In this document: in pieces, positions 46,501 to 54,884 of the stretch
Position numbering within the stretch: position 1 is the stretch's first letter
How the letters are laid out: each line of letters starts with the position of its first letter
Source: Oscillatoria princeps RMCB-10
GTDB taxonomy: Bacteria > Cyanobacteriota > Cyanobacteriia > Cyanobacteriales > Oscillatoriaceae
Reading direction: 5' to 3'
Length of the DNA stretch: 58,876 nt
Assembly (NCBI GenBank): GCA_019359235.1
Contig: JAHHHT010000045.1
Location: 1 to 58,876 of the forward strand
The notes under the pieces: model-generated
Database searches by the model: none
What the model saw: the letters and a program-made list of their open reading frames with translations, nothing else
What the model was told of the DNA's origin: nothing
Translations under genes and position numbers: made by a program

Positions 46501-47931
46501 ATGATCTTGATAAAATGCAGCAACGGGCACGAAAATCCGGCTGGGTCACGTTTTTGCGCGAGCTGCGGCGAATCGTTGCTGGGGACTTCCGCCGGCACTC
46601 TGCAAAATAAGGGCGCTAGCGCACCGGCTTCCCAGGCGCATCCTTTCGAGTTACTGCCGGGAACGCAGCTTCGCAATCGTTATATCATACTGCGCCAGCT
46701 CGGTCAAGGGGGTTTTGGCAAAACTTACCTGGCGGAAGATACCGGTCGCTTTAATGAAGCCGTCGTCCTAAAAGAACTGATCCCAAGTTTATTGGGAACC
46801 GGCGCTATAGAGAAAGCTGCGCAGCTTTTTGAGCGGGAAGCTGTTACGCTCCACAAGCTGCAGCACCCCCAAATTCCCCGGTTTTGGGAATTGTTTCGGG
46901 AGGGGAAACGCCTGTTTTTGGTTCAGGAGTGGGTGGAAGGTGAAACCTTTGACGCTTTGCTGCGCAAGCGAGTGCAGCGGGGGGAATGTTTCAGGGAAGC
47001 TGAAATTGTTCAGCTGTTTTGCCAGTTGCTGCCCGTTTTGAGCTATCTCCACCGGCTCGGTGTGATTCACCGCGACATCTCTCCCGACAATATTATATGC
47101 CGCGAGCGAGACGGTATGCCGGTGCTGATTGACTTCGGCGGTGTCAAGCAAGTCGCTCTGGAGCTAGCCGGTGTTAGTGAGTCCGGAAGCGCCACTCGTC
47201 TGGGTAAAAGTGGCTACGCTCCCGATGAGCAAATGCGTCTGGGAATCGCCGCACCCCACAGCGATTTGTACGCTTTGGCGGTGACGGCTGTTGTTTTGAT
47301 GACCGGCAAGCAGCCTCAGGAACTTATAGATCCACTTTCTATGGATTGGCTTTGGGAGAAGCAACTGAAGTTGAGCCCGAAGCTGAAGGGAATTCTCACG
47401 CGCATGCTGGCGCAGCAGCCGGTTGAGCGCTTCCAGTCTGCGGAGGAAATCCTGCAATTGCTTGACTCGAAGTGGGTGCCACCGGCAACTCAGCTGAGTT
47501 ATACTGTTAGCGTGGGCAGCAAAACCGGCACTCATGCCGCTCCCGCGCCGGTGAATAATTCCGGTGAGGGCGGGATTTTCAGCGCCACTCCGGTGCCGGC
47601 GGAAATCCCAGGGTGGAACTGGGGGGCTTTTTTGCTTCCGGGTTTCTGGTGTCTGACCAATCATGTTTGGATTGGACTTATCGCTTGGGTTGACATCACC
47701 CTTGTCACCGGCGGGTTGCCGTCTCTGACGGTGGCTTTTATTCTGGGGGCGAAAGGGAATGAGTGGGCGTGGAAAAGCCGCCGGTGGAAGAGTGTTGCGG
47801 CTTTTAAGTCTCATCAAAGGGCGTGGGCGACAGCAGGATGTCTGATTTGGATACTTATTTTGCTGGCAGTTTTATTGCTGGTTTTTGGGATTGTATTTTT
47901 GGGGCTATCTGCAATTATGGGTTGGGATTAA
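46501..47931 (+). CDS. Ser/Thr protein kinase with N-terminal zinc ribbon and C-terminal membrane segment
   Basis: A 476-residue Hanks-type kinase. It has an N-terminal zinc ribbon (IKCSNGHENPAGSRFCASCG), the glycine loop LGQGGFGKTYLAED, and VVLKELIP (ATP lysine). The catalytic loop is HRDISPDNIIC, the DFG motif DFGGVKQV, and the activation segment ends GYAPDEQ. The C-terminus has one or two hydrophobic helices (GCLIWILILLAVLLLVFGIV), so the kinase is membrane-tethered. The start at 46501 (MILIKCSNGHE) has GGGAG before it. It is divergent from the antiporter; a link between them is only positional. Confidence 0.94.
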   Translation: MILIKCSNGHENPAGSRFCASCGESLLGTSAGTLQNKGASAPASQAHPFELLPGTQLRNRYIILRQLGQGGFGKTYLAEDTGRFNEAVVLKELIPSLLGTGAIEKAAQLFEREAVTLHKLQHPQIPRFWELFREGKRLFLVQEWVEGETFDALLRKRVQRGECFREAEIVQLFCQLLPVLSYLHRLGVIHRDISPDNIICRERDGMPVLIDFGGVKQVALELAGVSESGSATRLGKSGYAPDEQMRLGIAAPHSDLYALAVTAVVLMTGKQPQELIDPLSMDWLWEKQLKLSPKLKGILTRMLAQQPVERFQSAEEILQLLDSKWVPPATQLSYTVSVGSKTGTHAAPAPVNNSGEGGIFSATPVPAEIPGWNWGAFLLPGFWCLTNHVWIGLIAWVDITLVTGGLPSLTVAFILGAKGNEWAWKSRRWKSVAAFKSHQRAWATAGCLIWILILLAVLLLVFGIVFLGLSAIMGWD

Positions 47932-47981
47932 TGAACCGCCACAGTAGGGTGCGTTCCCAAGGGGAACGCACCCCCCCGCTT

Positions 47982-48776
47982 TTACGCTGAGATGAATTTC
48001 CAGCTAGCCATTACTAAGATGGAGTAGATGATAAACCGGAGTGCGCTTTGGGGGGCGAACTTGCAAAGTTGAGCGCCCACAAGCACTCCGGGTACTGTAC
48101 CCAGCCAAATCGGCAATACTAAACTCCAGTTCACTGTGCCCAGGCTGAGGTGTCCGAGGGAGGTAAACACCAGCAAAATTGCCGCTTGTGAAATATCTGT
48201 GCCTACCAACTTGCGAGGGTCGAGGCGAAAAAAGGCAATCATTACCAGCACAAACATTGAGCCGGCGGACACGCTAGTCAGCCCGACCAGACAGCCTAAA
48301 ACAGCTCCCAGACTGAGTGTTAGGGCGCGACCGGCGTTAGTTGTTAAGTCAAATTTTGGCGGTTCGGGCACGTTCAAGTTGGGCGCAAAAGTCTTGAGGA
48401 CAAATTGCGCGATTGCTAGCAAAGTGACAGACAGCATCATGATTCCGAGGGAGCGGATCAGGATGCCATCCAGGTTGAGAGCCTCACTCTGCTTGAGCAG
48501 GTGTAAAATCCCCACCCCCGTCAGAGATCCGGGAACACTCCCCAACGCCAGCCATTTGACAACTTCCAGGTCAAGTGTTTCCTGCTTCCAGTGCTTGAAA
48601 CTGCCGATAACTTTCATCAATGTGGCAGCCACAATATCAGAACTAATAGCAATCGAGGGGGGCACTTGGAACACAAAAATCAGCATCGGGGTGATGAGAG
48701 CCGCTCCTCCAATTCCGGTTAAGCCAACCGTGATGCCAACAAAGAAACTCAGACTGGAGAGTAATACGTAGTTCAT
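47982..48776 (-). CDS. TauE/SafE (TSUP) family sulfite/anion exporter
   Basis: A 264-residue integral membrane protein with about eight helices. It shows the two-fold repeated family signature GLTGIGGAALITPMLIF near the N-terminus and GCLVGLTSVSAGSMFVLVMI in the second half. TSUP proteins export or import sulfite, sulfonates or other small anions. No sulfur-metabolism gene is adjacent, so the substrate is unknown. It is convergent with the kinase gene. Confidence 0.92.
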   Translation of the reverse strand: MNYVLLSSLSFFVGITVGLTGIGGAALITPMLIFVFQVPPSIAISSDIVAATLMKVIGSFKHWKQETLDLEVVKWLALGSVPGSLTGVGILHLLKQSEALNLDGILIRSLGIMMLSVTLLAIAQFVLKTFAPNLNVPEPPKFDLTTNAGRALTLSLGAVLGCLVGLTSVSAGSMFVLVMIAFFRLDPRKLVGTDISQAAILLVFTSLGHLSLGTVNWSLVLPIWLGTVPGVLVGAQLCKFAPQSALRFIIYSILVMASWKFISA

Positions 48777-48847
48777 AATGCTACTCTAACACAGGGATTA
48801 AAGGGCGGGATTTTAACTTGTAATTTGGACAGATTTTTCTGCTAAAA

Positions 48848-48995
48848 TAACTCAAGTTGCTCCCTACAAGGTCTTTGCATCTCGATCCCCCCAACCCCCC
48901 TTAAAAAGGGGGGCTTTGAGATGTTCCCCCCCTTTTTAAGGGGGGGCTAGGGGGGGATCTGACCTGACTCACTGCGCTCGTAGCAACTTGAGCTA
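48848..48995 (+). repeat. inverted-repeat element upstream copy (148 bp)
   Basis: Ends TAACTCAAGTTGCT and AGCAACTTGAGCTA are inverted repeats. Inside are two nested poly-G/poly-C palindromes (GATCCCCCC..CCCCCCTTAAAAAGGGG and CCCCCCCTTTTTAAGGGGG) joined by CTTTGAGATGTT. A second copy in opposite orientation lies at 50930-51075, so the two bracket the DyP peroxidase gene. Confidence 0.85.
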
Positions 48996-49085
48996 AAATA
49001 CAGCTCAGTGGCAGAGGGCATTGGGCATTGAGCATTCGGCTTATGAGTGTGCTATTATAGCACTTTTCATCTGAGTGAGGTACTG

Positions 49086-49117
49086 AGAAACCCGGTTTCT
49101 TAAAGAAACCGGGTTTC
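49086..49117. repeat. AGAAACCCGGTTTCTT palindrome
   Basis: Inverted repeat AGAAACCCGGTTTCTT / AAGAAACCGGGTTTC with almost no loop; same family as 9147-9179 and 20560-20592. A degenerate copy also follows the second bracket element at 51104-51137. Confidence 0.75.
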
Positions 49118-49431
49118 AAAGGGCTATTTCATCCAGCGGAAAACCGCCTAGGCGGGCGTTCGAGAAGAGCGAGGACTCTCAAAATCAGCGCGGTTTTTTT
49201 TCGAGGAAAGAGGAGGGACGGGGGCACAAGAGTTCCCAAGAAAGCTCCCCTCCCCGTTGACGGGGAGAGGTTGGGGGTGGGGTCTGACCCCCCATTAATT
49301 CGCCAACAGCATCTTTCCGATCGCCGGCTTGTCCCCGTTCTAATCACCGGCAAGGCTTGTGGGACGCAGGTTCCCACGTCCCAAGTGCTCCTATCGCTGT
49401 GTGCCGGTGCGATCGACTGAAAGCCTTCCAG

Positions 49432-50883
49432 CTATCCCCGCTGAAGGTTTCTCAGGAAACTGATGCTGGGGGCAAAGAAAAATTCCCCTCCCTTCATGCT
49501 AATAAAATCAAAAAAATCCACCTGCACCCGCTCGTTTTGGCCCCAGTCTTTGGGCCACATTTGCCCCGCATTCTGTTTTTTCCCCTGTCCCACCAGAGCG
49601 TCAAGACCGGTTGTGTAGTTGACAAATTGCTGGTTATTCGCCCAGTTTTTTTGCACAAACATGAACTGGTTAAAAATGTCTGCCTGGAAACACAGGAACA
49701 GCAATCCCACTTTCTCCCCTTCCCCCGGCTGGACTTTTATGTCTCTTAAATGCGCCAGCTGATTGTGAAACCGCGACAGTTTGGACAGGGAGTTATCGCG
49801 GGCGTCAGGCATTTCGCCATAGCTGACTGCGCGCCGGACAATTCGGTGAGCGCGGTGCTCTTCCAGCGTCTGGTAGCGGTCGTTTTTGTCGCCGCGCGGA
49901 TTCGTCTTGCGGATGTGCGCGTGAAAAGGACATTTCGAGCCTTCGTGGTCTCCATCATAATTGAAATTATTGACCACCGGCTCGGGATTTTGTTCCGTGG
50001 GAGAAAGCGTCACCGGCGTCCCATCTCTGAACCGCCCCACAGCTAAAGCTCCCGCTCTTTCCGCATTTTTCCCTGAGAGTCCCAGCTTTCTCGCAAGCTC
50101 TCTCTCCGCTTCTTTGAAGCCCCGCACGTCTTGTTCGAGTTTTCGGTAAACGCAATAGCTGCCAAAGCTGTACTCTCCTTCACCCAAAGGGTCTTTTACA
50201 AGTACTAATTCTAAGGGAGCGGTGGGGTCCCACTTGTCGGTGCCCTGTTCTTTTGCTACTTGGTCGATATCTTCTTTCAGAAACAGGGGCTGGCTGATTC
50301 CATCTCGGAAACCGAAGTGTTCGATGGCCTGCCCTTTTCTATTTTTGAGCACCACACCGGCTTCTGTGCTGGCAATCTCCCCTGCGCTGCGAATTGACTC
50401 CACAACTTGTTTTGCGGCAGACTCCAGCCGGTGGCAATCGTCATCAGCGAGGAGAATTAAAGCGTGGATTTCCTCTTGAAATCCTTCTTCCCATTCGTGC
50501 CGGTGCGGGTCTTTCAGCACCTGCTGGAATTGCCCCATGCCAACCTTGAATCCCGGACTGGGAAATTCGCGATTGCCTCCCGCTTGTAATTTGAAGCCCA
50601 GAGCTTCATATCCCCTGTAGGAGAGAAAGAAGTTGGCAAACAGGGGTTCGGATTTTTCGCCGGCGCTCTCGTCTAGCTGCTTCTTTGCCGAGGTGACAAA
50701 TTGTTTGGCGAAGTCGCTAATCCATTTTCTGGCGGCGTCCGCGTCTGGCTTGAATTTGACGAAAATATGTGCCGAGTAGTCTCGCTCGTGACTTTTCAGG
50801 ATATTTCCCTGTAAATCTTCTAACAGGGCTTGGTACTTCGGCTCGTTGGGATCTATCTTGGTTTGGGTTAAGTCTACTGACAC
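49432..50883 (-). CDS. DyP-type haem peroxidase
   Basis: A 483-residue dye-decolourising peroxidase. The signature distal loop is HFGFRDGISQP (Asp194). The proximal haem region is KCPFHAHIRKTNPRG (His323 the likely axial ligand). The LGFKL..NREFPSPGFKVGMGQF block and C-terminal QNERVQVDFFDFISMKGGEFFFAP are also family-like. There is no Tat or Sec signal, so it is cytosolic. The length fits the larger (class V-like) DyPs. It lies alone between two inverted copies of a 146-148-bp element, so it may have been moved as a unit. Confidence 0.94.
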   Translation of the reverse strand: MSVDLTQTKIDPNEPKYQALLEDLQGNILKSHERDYSAHIFVKFKPDADAARKWISDFAKQFVTSAKKQLDESAGEKSEPLFANFFLSYRGYEALGFKLQAGGNREFPSPGFKVGMGQFQQVLKDPHRHEWEEGFQEEIHALILLADDDCHRLESAAKQVVESIRSAGEIASTEAGVVLKNRKGQAIEHFGFRDGISQPLFLKEDIDQVAKEQGTDKWDPTAPLELVLVKDPLGEGEYSFGSYCVYRKLEQDVRGFKEAERELARKLGLSGKNAERAGALAVGRFRDGTPVTLSPTEQNPEPVVNNFNYDGDHEGSKCPFHAHIRKTNPRGDKNDRYQTLEEHRAHRIVRRAVSYGEMPDARDNSLSKLSRFHNQLAHLRDIKVQPGEGEKVGLLFLCFQADIFNQFMFVQKNWANNQQFVNYTTGLDALVGQGKKQNAGQMWPKDWGQNERVQVDFFDFISMKGGEFFFAPSISFLRNLQRG

Positions 50884-50929
50884 AGATTCCTCCTCCAGCG
50901 CTTCTCTGGTTCGCCAAATCTCTATAAAA

Positions 50930-51075
50930 TAATTGAAGTTGCTATTTTGCGGTAAGTCAGGTCAGATCCCCCCCTAGCCCCCCCTTAAAAAGGGGGGGAA
51001 CATCTCAAAGCCCCCTTTTTAAGGGGGGTTTGGGGGGATCTGGATGCTTAGACTTGTAGGTAGCAACTTGAGTTA
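50930..51075 (-). repeat. inverted-repeat element downstream copy (146 bp)
   Basis: Reverse-complement relative of 48848-48995, with the same nested poly-G/poly-C palindromes, the same CATCTCAAAG joint and the same GTCAGGTCAGATCCCCCCCT flank. Ends are TAATTGAAGTTGCT and AGCAACTTGAGTTA. It lies just upstream of the DyP gene's start. Confidence 0.85.
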
Positions 51076-51331
51076 AACTAATTGACGTCGGGGTGAGTGG
51101 GCAAGAAATCGGCTTTCTGTAAGAAACCCGGTTTCTTGGCTAAATATCTCTCATTGAGAGCATGAGGGCTAAATCCCTCACTGCGAACACGTTGAGTTTA
51201 TTGATGTTCCCCTGCCAAGACCTGCCGGTGAGGTGGCGAACTGCTGGATTTTCCTCAAGGTTATCAGCCTGCCGGCGCTCTGTCAAGATGTAAAACACAT
51301 TAACCTGGATGTAAACTTTTATTAAGAATGC

Positions 51332-51360
51332 TTGACGGCCCGAGAGGGCCCAAATATACT
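51332..51360 (+). promoter_or_regulatory. strong sigma70-type promoter of the putative precursor peptide genes
   Basis: TTGACG (51332-51337), exactly 17 bp, TATACT (51355-51360). Transcription would start near 51367. A perfect 8-bp hairpin, CCGATAAG-ATT-CTTATCGG (51370-51388), would sit at the very 5' end of the message. AGAGAGG precedes the ATG at 51426. Confidence 0.8.
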
Positions 51361-51425
51361 GGTCGGAAACCGATAAGATTCTTATCGGGGAGCGTTCTAC
51401 CTAACTATTCGCAGAGAGGTCAATT

Positions 51426-51749
51426 ATGGATAAACCTCCTTACCCTCCTGACTTGGCCGAGGCGTGGGATCGCGTCTTTGGCCACGCTTGGCACAAGGAC
51501 AACAGGGAGTTTCTGCAGGGACTGCGGAAAGACCCCAGGCAAACAATTACTAATGTGGTTAATTCGGGCCAGCCGGCAAGTATCGTAGGCCCTTGCGCTA
51601 CTATCCTGGAGTATGTCAACAGCGACAACTGCGAATATGGTTACATCGCGATTCCTGTGCTGCCAGAGGGGTTGCAGGGATTGACAGACGAACAGCTCTA
51701 TGCGTATGCCAGTCAGAGCGAGCTGTACGGAATTATGAGACACAGCTGA
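51426..51749 (+). CDS. putative RiPP (TOMM) precursor peptide A with NHLP-like leader
   Basis: A 107-residue protein, paralogous along its whole length to the next gene. The N-terminal helix DLAEAWDRVFGHAW and the segment KDNREFLQGLRKDPRQTI resemble the nitrile-hydratase-like (NHLP) leader pattern AW.D..F...L..DP. The C-terminal half has PCATILEYVNSDNCEYG and ends DEQLYAYASQSELYGIMRHS. Cys, Ser and Thr that a cyclodehydratase could modify are present but not crowded, so a classical azole-rich core is not obvious. The pairing of two such genes ahead of a YcaO gene recalls the BMA_0021/BMA_0022-type TOMM family. A strong promoter precedes it. Confidence 0.75.
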   Translation: MDKPPYPPDLAEAWDRVFGHAWHKDNREFLQGLRKDPRQTITNVVNSGQPASIVGPCATILEYVNSDNCEYGYIAIPVLPEGLQGLTDEQLYAYASQSELYGIMRHS

Positions 51750-51880
51750 GCGGAAGCCCCAGGGAGTTGGGCCAATCCGCCCTGTGATTGCCGCAAGTCC
51801 TTGAGATGGCCTGAAGCTTTGTGTTGGGGATGCGTTTCCCTGACGATTTGGCACAACCTACGCATGAAAAGAGGTAAATT

Positions 51881-52243
51881 ATGGCACGCTCTGCTTGTCC
51901 GCAAGATTTACGAGAGGCTTGGGCGCGGGTTTTTGCCTACGCTTGGAGCAACAAAGATGATCAAGACTTTCTGCGCCGGCTGAATAAAGACCCGAGAAAA
52001 ACAATTGAGGAGTCCAGCCAACAAGGCAGAACTAAACAGAATAAAGCCCCAAAAAATGAGAAGGAGCAACTCCTAGCAGCAGCTTGCAGCACTATCCTCC
52101 AATATGTAGATGCTGAAAACTCGGAGGAGGGTTTCTTGGCGCTTCCTCCTTTGCCAGACAGTTTCGCAGATGAGCTAACCGAGGAACAGCTCTATACCTA
52201 TGCCAGACAAGACGGACTGTACGGAATTCTGAGAGTAAGTTGA
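51881..52243 (+). CDS. putative RiPP (TOMM) precursor peptide B with NHLP-like leader
   Basis: A 120-residue paralogue of the preceding gene. It shares DLREAWARVFAYAW, the leader block DQDFLRRLNKDPRKTIEESS, CSTILQYVDAENSEEGFLAL and the terminal EEQLYTYARQDGLYGILRVS. It differs by a 13-residue lysine/glutamate-rich insert (NKAPKNEKEQLLA region) between leader and core. AGAGGT precedes the ATG. It lies 131 bp after precursor A and 262 bp before the YcaO gene. An imperfect palindrome (TTAGAGTCCTGCAGGGTCTAA, split around 52261-52281) in the latter gap could limit read-through. Confidence 0.75.
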   Translation: MARSACPQDLREAWARVFAYAWSNKDDQDFLRRLNKDPRKTIEESSQQGRTKQNKAPKNEKEQLLAAACSTILQYVDAENSEEGFLALPPLPDSFADELTEEQLYTYARQDGLYGILRVS

Positions 52244-52505
52244 ACCTCAGAACTGCCCGTTTAGAGTCCTGCAGGGTCTAACAGGGATAGCGCTAATTCA
52301 CGGAGCTGTTTGGGAATTACCGCTCCCCTGTCAAATCCCTCGAATGAGGGAGAGCCTATTTGGCGGGCATAGCTTGAAAGTTGAAAGCGTGTTCCAGTAA
52401 AATGGAGAGTTGTGGCGCGTTCGCGACGCTGAACGCGCTACAGCTTTCTGACTGAAAAGCGGCACCTACTATTTAGCTTCTATACAACATTGATTAAAAA
52501 CTGCA

Positions 52506-54884
52506 ATGCGCCAGCCGAGGTTTAAACACTGTTTTCGCTGGGAAATTGTCCCCTCAGAAGGCGTATTTTTACGGTCGGAAAAAGAACACTTCCTGCTGCG
52601 GGGGGACGCCTACATTCAACTGGCACCGTTCCTAGACGGACAGCACACCGCAGAAGAAATCGCAGAGAGCCTGCAAGACCGGCTGTCCGCTCCTGAAGTA
52701 TTCTATCTGCTCGACCGGCTGCGAAGCAAGGGCTATATTGCAGACGCTAACCCGTGCGTGCCAGCGGAGCGTGCCGCATTTTGGGAGATGCTAAACCTCG
52801 CTCCAGAAGAAAGCGAAAAGCGCCTGCAAGAGGTGACGGTTTCTGTGGTTTCCTTTGGCGAAGTGGGGAGCGAACCCTTCAAAGCCATGCTGGCATCTCT
52901 TGGGGTGAAAATCGCTGAGAGTGGCGATCTATGCGTGGTGCTGGCGGAGGATTACCTGCAAGAAGAGCTGGACGCTTTCAATCGGGAAGCTTTGAATGGC
53001 AATCGCCCGTGGATGCTGGTGAAACCCGTGGGAATAGAAATCTGGGTAGGCCCTATATTTATCCCCGGAAAAACCGGCTGCTGGGAGTGTTTGGCGCAGC
53101 GGCTGCGAGGGCACCGAAAAGTCGAAAGTTACCTGCAGCAGCGAAACAAAACTGCTAAACTGCTGCCAACTTCCATTGCCGCACTGCAGTCAACCCTCTC
53201 CACAGCCCTGGGGCTAGCCGCCACCGAAACCGTCAAGTGGATAGCCGGCGATCAAAATCAATCCCTGGAGGGGAAAATCGTCACTCTCAACGCCCTCTCC
53301 CTGGAAAAGAACAGTCACGCCCTCGTGCGGCGTCCCCAGTGTCCGCGCTGCTCAGATGCAAAGCTGATGGCAACGCTCCAGTCAGCGCCGGTGGCGCTGC
53401 AAAGCCGGAAAAAGACGTTTACCAGCGATGGCGGACATCGCAGCCTCTCGCCAGAGCAAACGTTTAAAACGTTCTCGCACCACGTCAGTCCGATTACCGG
53501 CATCATCGGCGCTCTGCAGCGAACCTCTACCTGGGAGGATGAGGGGGGGCTGACAGCTTCTTACCGCGCCAGTCACTGCTTTGTCGCAGCCGGCAGTGAC
53601 CTGCACTCCCTGCAAGAAAGCTTGCGCAGCGAATCCTACGGCAAGGGAAAAAGCGACACTCAGGCAAAAGTCAGCGCCCTGTGCGAATCTGTCGAGCGCT
53701 ATTCCGGCGTTTTTCAGGGGGATGAAGCCAGAATTCGAGCCAGCCTAAAAGACCTGGAAGATGCCGGCATTCACCCAAACGCCTTCATGCTTTTCAGCGA
53801 ACGGCAATTCCAGAACCGCGAGCAACTGAATGGAAATCGCACCAGAGCTAACAGATTTAACTGGATTCCAGAGCAATTTGACGAAGACGCGGAAATTGAG
53901 TGGAGTCCCGTTTGGTCGCTAACCGGCAGCGCGCCCCGATACGTTCCGACGGCTTGCTGCTACTACGGCTATTCCCAAAAGCACAGCGCCCGCTTCGCTT
54001 TTGCAGACGCCAATGGATGCGCCGCCGGCAGTAACTTAGAAGAGGCAATCCTGCAAGGCTTCATGGAATTAGTCGAGCGAGACAGCATTGCCCTGTGGTG
54101 GTACAACCGCTTGCGCAAACCGGCAGTGGATCTGTCGAGTTTTGACGCCCCCTACTTTCAGGAACTGGTGGCGCGTTACAAAACGCTGCACCGCGACCTC
54201 TGGGTGCTGGATCTGACGAGCGATTTGAACATTCCCGCCTTCGCCGCTATCTCGCGCCGCAATGACCGAGAGGAGGAGAATATTATCATGGGATTCGGGG
54301 CCCACTTTGACCCGCAAATTGCCATTCTCCGCGCCTTAACTGAACTGAATCAGTCGCTTCCCGCCGCGTTTTTTGGCATACTCGACCCAGACAAAGCCTA
54401 TCGCGACCGCGACGCGGAGGGTATTGAATGGTGGAAGACGGCAACTGTCGCCAACCAGCCCTATTTGCTGCCCGACAAAACCGCAATCCCAAAGACTAGC
54501 TGCGACTATGCAGGGCGCTGGAGCGACGATCTATATATAGATGTGATGAACTGCGTGGAGATTGCTCGGGCGAGCGGGATGGAAACCGCAGTCCTCGATC
54601 AAAGCCGGCCCGACCTCGGACTGCGTGCGGTCAGGGTTATTGTACCCGGTTTGCGGCATTTCTGGCCGAGATTTGCAGCCGGTCGGCTGTATGACGTACC
54701 CGTTAAAATGGGTTGGCTGGCTGAACCTTTAGCCCTACGAGCGTGCTGGCCCCCAGGACAATTTTCATCGGTGGCGGTGTGCGCTTTTCCAGCGACTGCC
54801 TGGGAACGAGGGAAACGAGGAAAACGAGGAAAATGTAAAATCTACAATCGGGATGGCCCATGCTTAAGGGATATCAAATCATAG
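52506..54884 (+). CDS. fused E1-like / YcaO azoline cyclodehydratase (TOMM type), altered C-terminus
   Basis: A 792-residue fusion. Residues about 1-290 form the E1/ThiF-like partner domain with peptide-binding wing (RSEKEHFLLRGDAYIQLAPF) and a four-cysteine zinc site (Cys192, Cys195, Cys279, Cys282). About 320-740 is YcaO, with ATP-site glutamates in SALCESVERYSG and QGFMELVERDS. Such enzymes turn Cys, Ser and Thr of a precursor into azolines. Family members end soon after DVPVKMGWLAEPL in a proline-rich tail (PxPxP). Here the frame runs on about 50 residues through a GKRGKRGK stretch and overlaps the next gene by 25 bp; no frame restores the motif. The downstream amidohydrolase and upstream peptide pair support a TOMM cluster. 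Confidence 0.88.
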   Translation: MRQPRFKHCFRWEIVPSEGVFLRSEKEHFLLRGDAYIQLAPFLDGQHTAEEIAESLQDRLSAPEVFYLLDRLRSKGYIADANPCVPAERAAFWEMLNLAPEESEKRLQEVTVSVVSFGEVGSEPFKAMLASLGVKIAESGDLCVVLAEDYLQEELDAFNREALNGNRPWMLVKPVGIEIWVGPIFIPGKTGCWECLAQRLRGHRKVESYLQQRNKTAKLLPTSIAALQSTLSTALGLAATETVKWIAGDQNQSLEGKIVTLNALSLEKNSHALVRRPQCPRCSDAKLMATLQSAPVALQSRKKTFTSDGGHRSLSPEQTFKTFSHHVSPITGIIGALQRTSTWEDEGGLTASYRASHCFVAAGSDLHSLQESLRSESYGKGKSDTQAKVSALCESVERYSGVFQGDEARIRASLKDLEDAGIHPNAFMLFSERQFQNREQLNGNRTRANRFNWIPEQFDEDAEIEWSPVWSLTGSAPRYVPTACCYYGYSQKHSARFAFADANGCAAGSNLEEAILQGFMELVERDSIALWWYNRLRKPAVDLSSFDAPYFQELVARYKTLHRDLWVLDLTSDLNIPAFAAISRRNDREEENIIMGFGAHFDPQIAILRALTELNQSLPAAFFGILDPDKAYRDRDAEGIEWWKTATVANQPYLLPDKTAIPKTSCDYAGRWSDDLYIDVMNCVEIARASGMETAVLDQSRPDLGLRAVRVIVPGLRHFWPRFAAGRLYDVPVKMGWLAEPLALRACWPPGQFSSVAVCAFPATAWERGKRGKRGKCKIYNRDGPCLRDIKS

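Larger units (their letters stand above)
48777..49431. other. repeat-filled stretch between the exporter and DyP genes
   Basis: No gene. It contains the 148-bp inverted-repeat element (48848-48995), the AGAAACCCGGTTTCT palindrome (49086-49117) and a GGGGAGAGG / CCTCTCCCC-like arm pair around 49246-49285. Much of it is mobile or repeat DNA. Confidence 0.6.
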
